From positions 1-19,563 of the forward strand of contig CAMZLA010000120.1 of assembly GCA_947311665.1 (NCBI GenBank): a stretch of 19,563 nucleotides of DNA, read 5' to 3'. Below the pieces are notes generated by a model. That model saw only the letters and a list, made by a program, of their open reading frames with translations. It searched no databases and had not been told where the DNA came from. This document shows positions 12,945 through 19,563 of this stretch, one piece after another (position 1 is the stretch's first letter; every line of letters begins with the position of its first letter). This DNA is from an uncultured Candidatus Altimarinota bacterium. GTDB taxonomy: Bacteria; Patescibacteriota; Gracilibacteria; CAIRYL01. Position numbers and translations under genes: made by a program.

Positions 12945-14567
12945 ATGAAAAATATGATGAAAATTTTTTCGGGAGTTATTATTTCTTCCTTTTTTGCTTT
13001 TTCCAGCTCTTTCGCTTTTACTGATGTGAATTCAGGTTCGATTTTTTCTGAATCTATTCAATATGCACAAGAAAATGGGATTGTAAATGGATATAACGAT
13101 GGTTCGTTCCAACCACAAAAAGAAATTAATAGAGCAGAATTTACCAAAATAATATTGGAATCAATTTTTGATGAAAGTGAAATTTATGGAGAAAATTGTT
13201 TTCCAGATGTAACAACTCAATGGTTTGCAAAATATATATGTACTGCCCAAAGAAAAGGGATTGTGAAGGGATATGCAAATGGAAATTTTGGTCCAGCTGA
13301 TGAAATTTCTTTTGTAGAATCGGCAAAAATAATCACCCTTGCCAATGGAGAAAATATTCAAGAAAATAATTCTGTCAATTGGTTTGCTCCTTATGTAGAA
13401 AAATTATCGGAAAAAAAAGCTATTCCTGCAACAATTCAGCAATTGGATAAAAAAATTCAACGAGGAGAAATGGTAGAAATTATTTGGAGAATAAAAGAAA
13501 ATAAAACAGACAGAGCCAATAGTATTTTTCAAAATAATAATCTTGAAATTGAGAAAGAAATTGCATGTACCAGAGAATATATGCCGGTATGTGGAATAAA
13601 AGACACAGGAATTCGATGCATAACAAGCCCTTGCCCTTCATCAGAAGAAAAAACTTTTGGCAACCAGTGTATGCTAGAAAATTCTGATTTCAAATTTTTG
13701 CACAAAGGAGAATGTACTATTTCTACACCAACACCTACACCATATGATGAAACATGTGTTTCAGTATCCCCTGTTTGTGCAGGAGGAAGCAGTGAGTGTT
13801 TTACTTCTAATGGAACAACAATATGCACAAGTCCATTACCACGACTTATATTTCCAAATAAATGTGCAGCAAAACAAGCGGGACATACTGTTTTCTATGA
13901 TATAAATTCATGTGGAGAAAATCCATATAGCACACCAACTCCAACAAATATTTGTCCTGTTTATGACCTTTCTCCTAACTTTTGTGCAAATGGGAAAATA
14001 GGATCTAAAAAAGATGATAATGGATGCGATATGCCTATTTGTATAGAAAATAATGAAAAAACATTGCAAGAAAAAATTGAAGAAGTTGCAATAACAGAAA
14101 ACAAAAAACTTTGTAATCAAAATACTGTAAACCAAGAAACTTTTATATTTAGTGCTTTTCCTGTTTATTCATGTGAAAATAGCATAGGAGTTTTCCCTCC
14201 TATGGGTTTAGCCGATGCTCCTAATAAATATTATGAAGAAAATGGTGAAATGTTTTTTTGTGGAGGGTATCAAATAGAAGGAAGTCCTCAAGATGCTCGA
14301 TGTTATAATATTGGAGAATGTAAGCAAACAGATTTTTATTTATGCCCTCTCAATGCTTCAACACCTATTCCTACCCCAGCTCCAACTCAAAAAACATGTA
14401 GCATGCAATATGATCCTGTTTGTGGTCAGCCATTAATGCCTTCTTGTGAAGAAGGAACTCTATGTTCTCAAGTAATGCCTGCCCCAAAAACATATTCAAA
14501 TATCTGTTTTATGGAAAATGCAGGAGCAAGTTTTTTATATAGTGGACAATGTAAAAATGAATATTAA
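12945..14567 (+). CDS. Secreted SLH-domain surface protein with Kazal-like and antistasin-like modules
   Basis: I place the start at the ATG at 12945 (MKNMMKIFSGVIISS..SFAF), which gives a clean signal peptide and a 540-residue protein. Three S-layer-homology units follow: FTDVN..YAQENGIVNGYNDGSFQPQKEINRAEFTKII, CFPDV..AQRKGIVKGYANGNFGPADEISFVESAKII, and a degenerate third (NWFAPYVEKLSEKKAIP). These usually anchor proteins to cell-wall polymers. The rest consists of cysteine-rich modules joined by Thr/Pro linkers (TPTPTP, TPIPTPAPT): Kazal-like units at residues about 208-257 (C..EYMPVCG..TFGNQC..GEC), 271-323 and 485-536 (C..YDPVCG..TYSNIC..GQC), and at 337-366 an antistasin-like C-x-x-G-x-x-x-D-x-x-G-C-x-x-x-x-C unit. 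I infer a cell-surface protein that may inhibit proteases. It is followed by a terminator. Confidence 0.85.
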   Translation: MKNMMKIFSGVIISSFFAFSSSFAFTDVNSGSIFSESIQYAQENGIVNGYNDGSFQPQKEINRAEFTKIILESIFDESEIYGENCFPDVTTQWFAKYICTAQRKGIVKGYANGNFGPADEISFVESAKIITLANGENIQENNSVNWFAPYVEKLSEKKAIPATIQQLDKKIQRGEMVEIIWRIKENKTDRANSIFQNNNLEIEKEIACTREYMPVCGIKDTGIRCITSPCPSSEEKTFGNQCMLENSDFKFLHKGECTISTPTPTPYDETCVSVSPVCAGGSSECFTSNGTTICTSPLPRLIFPNKCAAKQAGHTVFYDINSCGENPYSTPTPTNICPVYDLSPNFCANGKIGSKKDDNGCDMPICIENNEKTLQEKIEEVAITENKKLCNQNTVNQETFIFSAFPVYSCENSIGVFPPMGLADAPNKYYEENGEMFFCGGYQIEGSPQDARCYNIGECKQTDFYLCPLNASTPIPTPAPTQKTCSMQYDPVCGQPLMPSCEEGTLCSQVMPAPKTYSNICFMENAGASFLYSGQCKNEY

Positions 14568-14596
14568 TTGAATTTTATATTTAAAAACAGTATTCT

Positions 14597-14643
14597 AAAA
14601 ACTGATGAAAAAAATAAATATTTATTTTTCATCAGTTTTTTAT
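14597..14643 (+). terminator. Intrinsic terminator after the SLH protein gene
   Basis: ACTGATGAAAAA..ATAAA pairs with TTTATTTTTCATCAGT, with a small A bulge in the 5' arm, and the 3' arm runs into a T-rich tail. It lies about 30 bases after the SLH stop and just before cimA. Confidence 0.8.
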
Positions 14644-14662
14644 TTTATTCTCATATTTTTTT

Positions 14663-16234
14663 ATGAAATCTCTAAAAATTTTCGATACTACTCTTCGGGA
14701 CGGAACACAAGCAGAAGGATTTTCTTTAGGAATTCATGATAAAATAACTATTGCAAAAGCATTAGATCATTTAGGAGTGCATTATATTGAAGGAGGTTGG
14801 CCAGGATCAAACCCTCGAGATCTTGAGTTTTTTGAAAAAATGAAAAATATACCGCTTCATAATGCAAAACTCTGTGCCTTTGGAGCAACACATCATAAAA
14901 AATTTAAAAAAGCAGCCCATTGCCCTTCATTACAAAAAACAGTTGAAAGTGGAGTTTCTGTTGCATGTATTTTTGGAAAAACATGGGACCTTCATTCCCA
15001 ACAATTATTAGGACTTACGAGTGATGAAAATAATAAAATTATAAAAAATTCTATAGCCTTTCTTGTTGAAAACAATATTGAAGTTCTTTTTGATGCCGAA
15101 CATTTTTTCGATGGATTTCTCAGTAATGAAAAATTTGCTCTCGACTGTTTATCATCAGCTATAGAAGGAGGAGCGAGCAATATTACTTTATGTGATACGA
15201 ATGGAGGAATGCTTCCAGATCAAATATCCGAAATAACACAAAAGGTATGCAAAACATTTCCAAATATTTCTGTAGGAATTCATGTTCATGATGATGGAGG
15301 ATTGGCAGTTGCCAATAGTTTATCGGCAATTGAAGCTGGTGCAGATCTCATTCAAGGAACTATAAATGGAATTGGAGAGAGATGTGGAAATGCAAATTTA
15401 TGCTCGATAATTCCCAACTGTGAATTGAAAATGAAATATAAAACAATTGGAAAAGAGAACCTTACAAAACTAAAAAAAATTTCTGAAAAAGTTGCATTGC
15501 GAGGAAATTATAATAGACCAAAAAATTTGCCTTTTGTAGGAACTTCTGCTTTTGCACACAAAGGAGGAATTCATGTTTCTGCAGTACAAAAAAATCCACT
15601 TTCTTATGAATCTATAAAACCAGAATTGGTAGGAAATAAACGAAAAATAACTATTTCCGATTTATCGGGAAAATCAAATTTACGAAGCTATGCAGAAAAA
15701 AAAGGGTATGATATTTCAGAGTTTTCTGATGAATTTTGGACAAGAATTTTACAGAATTTAAAATCTGCAGAAAAAGATGGGCTTCAATTTGAAGGTGCTG
15801 AAGAGTCTTTCGATTTATTTTTTTCTCGTCATCTCAAAACATATATTCCTCAATTCATCATAGAAAATTTTTATGTTCATACTTCAAAACAAGAAGAAGA
15901 ACAAAGTTCTCTTGTTGAAGCTACTATTCAAGGAAATATAGCCGATGAAAAATTTCATACGGCAGGAGTAGGATTTGGACCAGTGGGAGCATTGGATGAA
16001 GCGATAAGAAAAGGACTCATTGTAACATTTCCAGAATTACAAAAAATAAATCTTACCGATTTTAAAGTACGAATAACCGAAATGGAAAGTGGAACAGGTG
16101 CAAAAACTCGTGTTGTAATGGAACACAGTGATGGAGAAAAGACATGGAATACGGTAGGTGTTTCTAAAAATATTATAGAAGCATCGATGAATGCTTTGAT
16201 TGATGCTTATGAATGGTATTTAATGAAAGTGTAA
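14663..16234 (+). CDS. cimA: (R)-citramalate synthase
   Basis: Condenses acetyl-CoA with pyruvate to citramalate, the first step of the threonine-independent route to 2-oxobutyrate and isoleucine. The 523-residue protein is of the CimA length class. It starts with IFDTTLRDGTQAEGFSLGIHDKITIAKALDHLGVHYIEGGWPGSNPRD (the DRE-TIM Arg-Asp pair, with the GGWPGSNP form typical of CimA). It continues with CDTNGGMLP, GIHVHDDGGLAVANS (metal-binding His-x-His), GTINGIGERCGNANL and FAHKGGIHVSA. The C-terminal LeuA-type regulatory domain has VRITEMESGTGAKTRVVMEHSDGEKTWNTVGVSKNIIEAS. 2-isopropylmalate synthase is the main alternative; the GGWPGSNP segment and overall layout favour CimA. No other branched-chain amino acid gene is in the window. 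It is convergent with the MscS gene. Confidence 0.9.
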   Translation: MKSLKIFDTTLRDGTQAEGFSLGIHDKITIAKALDHLGVHYIEGGWPGSNPRDLEFFEKMKNIPLHNAKLCAFGATHHKKFKKAAHCPSLQKTVESGVSVACIFGKTWDLHSQQLLGLTSDENNKIIKNSIAFLVENNIEVLFDAEHFFDGFLSNEKFALDCLSSAIEGGASNITLCDTNGGMLPDQISEITQKVCKTFPNISVGIHVHDDGGLAVANSLSAIEAGADLIQGTINGIGERCGNANLCSIIPNCELKMKYKTIGKENLTKLKKISEKVALRGNYNRPKNLPFVGTSAFAHKGGIHVSAVQKNPLSYESIKPELVGNKRKITISDLSGKSNLRSYAEKKGYDISEFSDEFWTRILQNLKSAEKDGLQFEGAEESFDLFFSRHLKTYIPQFIIENFYVHTSKQEEEQSSLVEATIQGNIADEKFHTAGVGFGPVGALDEAIRKGLIVTFPELQKINLTDFKVRITEMESGTGAKTRVVMEHSDGEKTWNTVGVSKNIIEASMNALIDAYEWYLMKV

Positions 16235-16255
16235 AAAAAATATTATTCTGTTTTC

Positions 16256-17647
16256 TTATTCTATTTCTTCTGTAAAAGTTTTAAGTGGTGTTGATTTTTT
16301 TTTAAAATTTTCCAATTCTGCTAAAATTTTTCTTTTAATTCGTAATGATTTTTCTCGTGTTTCTTTCCAAAATAATTCAATAACAGGCTGTCCAGTTCTC
16401 ATAAAAGAGAAATCTATTTCATAAAAATATTCTGTTTCAGTAATTTCATTAAAACTTTTTACTGTAATATTTGTTTGTAAAATGTTTTTTTCTATATGCT
16501 GAATAAATAAGGGCTGATCAACAGATAAATCATTTGGTAAAATAATTTTAAATGATGTTTTTTCAATATTACTTTTGGGCAAAATAATAACTTCTTTTTT
16601 CATAAATTGAGAATTTGGAATTGTTCGCAATTCTTCAATATTAATTCCCTGAATATCAATAGTTCGAATAAAAACTTTTAAAAGTGTTATATTATCAATA
16701 ATTCCTTCACTTCCATCAAATCGGACTCTATCCCCTACTTTATATCCCTGAACAATAAAAAGACTTGAAAAGATAGAAAAAATATATTCTTGCAAAACCA
16801 TTACAATAGCCCCAACAAGAAATAATAAATATACCACCATTTCTGGCTTTAAATAAAATACGAACCAAATAACAAATCCGAGATATGATAAAAATCCAAT
16901 AATATCAAAGGCTACAAATCTATGACCATATTTTTTTTTCAATGCTCGTGTATTACATATCTTTTTTGAAAGAAATAATCGAGAAAGATATAGAATAAAA
17001 AAGAATAGCGAAACCCACAGAAAAACATAAAACTTTTGTTCTAATTCTTCATTCGATTTTTCTTGTAATGCTTTTTGTAAAGCAAGATTTTGACTTAAAG
17101 CATATTCTTTCAATGCTTCTTCTTGAGACAATTTTTCTAAATCAGATTTATTTTTTTCTAATAATAAATTTTTTATTTCTAAATCTTTTTGTAAAGAATT
17201 TTTAGATAGTTCTAAATCTTTTAGTTTTTGTGTGTTTTCTAAATTCTTCTGTTCTGCCAATTGTAGTTCTCCTTGTAAAATTTCTTGTTCTGCAATTTGT
17301 TCTTGTAATTTTTTTACTTCATCAGATATTTCAGAATTAATATTTTCCAATGTTTTTTTTTCCAATTGAACAGATTCTAAATCGGATTGAGCATTTTCAC
17401 TTTTTTTATCTATTTCCGATTTTTTAAAATTATCTTGAATTTTTTCAGACCTCTCTTTCAATACTTCTAAAGCCTTATTCCCGTTTTCTGTAGGTTCTGG
17501 AGAAAGAGAAGATGAAATTGAGGAAGCAGGAGATGAAACTGCCGTTTCAATAATTTCTTCCGCCAATGCACTGTCTATCCCACAATCGCATAATGACACA
17601 AATGAGAAAAAGAAAGTGATTAATATTGTTTTTTTTAGATAATTCAT
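16256..17647 (-). CDS. MscS-family mechanosensitive channel with long coiled-coil N-terminal domain
   Basis: Probably a membrane channel that opens under tension and releases solutes on osmotic downshift. I choose the ATG at 17645-17647 (MNYLKKTILITFFFSFVSLCDCG..ALAEEI), which gives a proper signal peptide with an A-L-A site; the longer frame begins with 21 residues that would mask it. After a Ser/Pro-rich stretch come about 140 residues of Glu/Lys/Leu heptad-like sequence (about 65-205), then membrane helices (about 209-230, 247-268, 273-300). The MscS core is QEYIFSIFSSLFIVQGYKVGDRVRFDGSEGIIDNITLLKVFIRT and LRTIPNSQFMKKEVI. The length is 463 residues. TATAAT lies 6 bases before the chosen ATG on this strand, so the transcript may be leaderless. 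Confidence 0.83.
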   Translation of the reverse strand: MNYLKKTILITFFFSFVSLCDCGIDSALAEEIIETAVSSPASSISSSLSPEPTENGNKALEVLKERSEKIQDNFKKSEIDKKSENAQSDLESVQLEKKTLENINSEISDEVKKLQEQIAEQEILQGELQLAEQKNLENTQKLKDLELSKNSLQKDLEIKNLLLEKNKSDLEKLSQEEALKEYALSQNLALQKALQEKSNEELEQKFYVFLWVSLFFFILYLSRLFLSKKICNTRALKKKYGHRFVAFDIIGFLSYLGFVIWFVFYLKPEMVVYLLFLVGAIVMVLQEYIFSIFSSLFIVQGYKVGDRVRFDGSEGIIDNITLLKVFIRTIDIQGINIEELRTIPNSQFMKKEVIILPKSNIEKTSFKIILPNDLSVDQPLFIQHIEKNILQTNITVKSFNEITETEYFYEIDFSFMRTGQPVIELFWKETREKSLRIKRKILAELENFKKKSTPLKTFTEEIE

Positions 17648-17984
17648 TTCTATATTATAAAATAATTTCAATTCATTTATTACAACGAAAACAAAGAAAA
17701 AGTGTTTCACATTATCCTTACATCATATTTTATGATACTCTTTTTCTGATGTATAAAAAAGGTAAAAAAACAAAGAAAAGAGAGGATAAAACAAAAGAAA
17801 ACACCTTATTCATCATTATTAAATAAGAAAAGAAGAGAATAATAAAATTATAATAATAAAGAAAATTATATTCGATCAAAAAAAGGAAATACCTGAAATA
17901 CTTATTATAAAACAATCATTCTTTTACAAAAAAATTTAATAATTTTGAAAAATCATCATTACTATATTTTTTTAAAAAACAAAG
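17648..17984. other. 337-base divergent intergenic region between the MscS gene and rny
   Basis: No gene is convincing here. The left end should hold the MscS promoter (- strand TATAAT just upstream of its start). On the + strand there is a purine-rich stretch (about 17757-17800) and a 25-codon lysine-rich frame (17749-17826, starting MYKKGKKTKKRED), weakly preceded by TATGAT. No tRNA or strong hairpin was seen. The rny promoter is not clear in this A+T-rich stretch. Confidence 0.6.
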
Positions 17985-19562
17985 ATGATAGAAACAATTA
18001 TAACTGGAGTTGCAGCCCTTACTCTTGGAAGTGCTGGAGGATATTTATATTCAAAAAAAAATGCTGAAAATCAAAAATCAAAAATATTGACAGAAGAAAT
18101 GATGAATATTCAGCAAGAAATAAATAATGCTGAAAAAAATTTATTGCTTTTAGAAAAAAAAGAAACAGAAAAAGAGCGAGAAATTGAAAGAAAAGAAAGA
18201 GATGCAGAAAAAAAAGCAGAAAAAATAATTCAATCGGCACAACAAGAAATAGACCAAACAGAACGAAAACTGGAAAAAGAAATTGCAAGACTTGAAGAAA
18301 GAGAAAAATCTTTAGATGGGAAATTTTCTGAAATTGAAAATCAACGAATGAAAGTTGATGAAACAAAAGAAGAATTACAAAAGAAAAAAGAAGAACTGGA
18401 AAAAATTATTGATGAAGAGTCTCGAAAACTTGAAGAAATCGCAGGTCTTTCTAAAGAAGCTGCAAAACAAAAGTTATTAGACATCATTGAAAAAACAGCA
18501 GAAAATGATTTAATAAATAAAGTTCATAGAATGGAAGAACGAATGGCTCAAGAAGTGGACGATAAAGCCAGAAATATTATTGTTCATAGCATTCAACGCC
18601 TTGCTTCTGATGTAACAACAGAATCGACTATTTCTCAAGTAGAACTAGAAAGTGATGATATGAAAGGACGAATTATTGGAAAAGAAGGACGAAATATTAA
18701 TGCGTTCGAACGAACATTGGGAGTTAATATTATTATTGATGACACTCCAAATGTTGTTATTTTATCATCATTTGACCCTTTACGAAGACATATTGCGGCA
18801 GAAGTATTGAAAGAATTGTTGCTTGATGGACGAATTCATCCAGCAAGAATTGAAGAAGTTATGCATCAGAAACAATTGAAAGTAGACAAAATGATTCAAA
18901 AATTGGGAGAAGATGCTATTTTTGAAACAGGAGTAACAGGAGTTCCTCCTGAAATTATAAAAATATTAGGACGACTTCATTTCAGAACTTCGTATGGACA
19001 AAATGTTCTACGACATTCTATAGAATGTGCATTTATAGCAGAGTCTATTGCAAATATGATTGGGGCAGATGCAGAACTTTCAAAAAAAGCAGGACTTCTT
19101 CACGATTTAGGAAAAACACTTTCTCATGAAGTAGGAGGAAAACATGCACTTCTTTCAGGAGAAATAGCACGAAAATTTCAACTTGATGAAGATTTAGTTC
19201 ATGCAATAGAAGCTCATCATGAAGATGTTCAGTTGCAATCGGCAGAAGCATATATTGTGCAAGCAGCAGATGCTATCTCTGCTTCTCGACCTGGAGCAAG
19301 AAGAGAAACTTCAGAAAAATTTATAAAACGAATGGTTGAACTAGAAGGAATTGCTACTTCGTATAAAGGGGTGAAAAAATGTTATGCCATGTCTGCAGGA
19401 CGAGAAATGTGGATTTTTATAGACCCACAACAAATAAACGATCTAAAAGCATCGAAACTTTCATGGGATATTGCTCGAAGAATTGAATCTGAAGTTCAAT
19501 ATCCAGGAGAAGTAAAAGTTATGATTATTAGAGAAAATAGATTTGTTAATAGTGCGAAGTAA
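17985..19562 (+). CDS. rny: Ribonuclease Y
   Basis: Membrane-anchored endoribonuclease that starts mRNA decay. The 525-residue protein is complete; its TAA ends one base before the window edge. Order: an N-terminal membrane helix (residues about 3-24), a long Glu/Lys coiled coil (about 30-175), a KH RNA-binding domain with the G-x-x-G loop MKGRIIGKEGRNINAFERTLGVNIIIDDTP, then RRHIAAEVLKELLLDGRIHPARIEEV, and the HD catalytic domain with LRHSIECAF, GLLHDLGKTLSHEVGGKHALLSG and IEAHHEDVQ. The C-terminus SEVQYPGEVKVMIIRENR is typical of the family. All HD metal-ligand motifs are present. The start has no Shine-Dalgarno. Confidence 0.97.
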   Translation: MIETIITGVAALTLGSAGGYLYSKKNAENQKSKILTEEMMNIQQEINNAEKNLLLLEKKETEKEREIERKERDAEKKAEKIIQSAQQEIDQTERKLEKEIARLEEREKSLDGKFSEIENQRMKVDETKEELQKKKEELEKIIDEESRKLEEIAGLSKEAAKQKLLDIIEKTAENDLINKVHRMEERMAQEVDDKARNIIVHSIQRLASDVTTESTISQVELESDDMKGRIIGKEGRNINAFERTLGVNIIIDDTPNVVILSSFDPLRRHIAAEVLKELLLDGRIHPARIEEVMHQKQLKVDKMIQKLGEDAIFETGVTGVPPEIIKILGRLHFRTSYGQNVLRHSIECAFIAESIANMIGADAELSKKAGLLHDLGKTLSHEVGGKHALLSGEIARKFQLDEDLVHAIEAHHEDVQLQSAEAYIVQAADAISASRPGARRETSEKFIKRMVELEGIATSYKGVKKCYAMSAGREMWIFIDPQQINDLKASKLSWDIARRIESEVQYPGEVKVMIIRENRFVNSAK

Positions 19563-19563
19563 A

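Noticed and set aside
13028..13050. GGTTCGATT as a tRNA T-loop
   Set aside because: It is in frame in the SLH gene and no acceptor or anticodon stem surrounds it; no tRNA was found elsewhere in the window.
12945..14567. CRISPR, tandem repeat array or mobile element in the cysteine-rich gene
   Set aside because: The repetition is at protein level (Cys modules, Thr/Pro linkers) and the DNA copies are not regular.
17749..17826. 25-codon lysine-rich small gene upstream of rny
   Set aside because: Simple A-rich composition explains the lysines, there is no convincing promoter or ribosome site, and it matches nothing I know.

Overview
The window is a strongly A+T-rich, gene-dense bacterial segment. 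It most likely comes from a Patescibacteria / Candidate Phyla Radiation (CPR) genome with the standard code. UGA acts as a stop (sugar transferase, YlxR-like gene) and never interrupts a long reading frame, which argues against the UGA=Gly code of Gracilibacteria and Absconditabacteria. Lineage clues are the short archaeal-type triosephosphate isomerase, a CofE-family ligase without other F420 genes, an S-layer-homology surface protein, small compact proteins and tight gene spacing. The class cannot be named from this sequence alone. None of the gene starts I examined has a recognisable Shine-Dalgarno sequence.

Left part (1-3410, + strand): the 3' two thirds of valS, in which a complete histidine-phosphatase domain is inserted in frame; a lipoprotein with a KTSC domain; and, behind a consensus promoter with an operator-like dyad, a small membrane sugar-phosphate transferase. 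cca follows, convergent, on the - strand (3416-4759).

Middle (4850-11704): divergent from cca is a likely operon of an NDP-sugar pyrophosphorylase, an FtsX/MacB-type permease and a YlxR-like protein. Then come a monocistronic exported cyclophilin with a strong terminator, a tpiA-prmC pair, an unrecognised repeat-bearing protein, and convergent cofE.

Right part (11829-19562): a small secreted cysteine-containing protein; the hibernation factor hpf (- strand); a secreted SLH protein carrying Kazal-like and antistasin-like cysteine modules; citramalate synthase cimA; an MscS-family channel with a long coiled-coil N-terminus (- strand); and RNase Y, complete at the right edge.

The genes mix housekeeping RNA and translation work (ValRS, CCA enzyme, PrmC, HPF, YlxR, RNase Y) with envelope and surface functions (sugar activation, glycan initiation, permease, exported foldase, SLH protein, mechanosensitive channel). 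The most unusual items are the ValRS-phosphatase fusion, the SLH/protease-inhibitor-like protein, a terminator-like hairpin inside the lipoprotein gene, a 10-bp phased repeat between convergent genes, and the general lack of Shine-Dalgarno sites.
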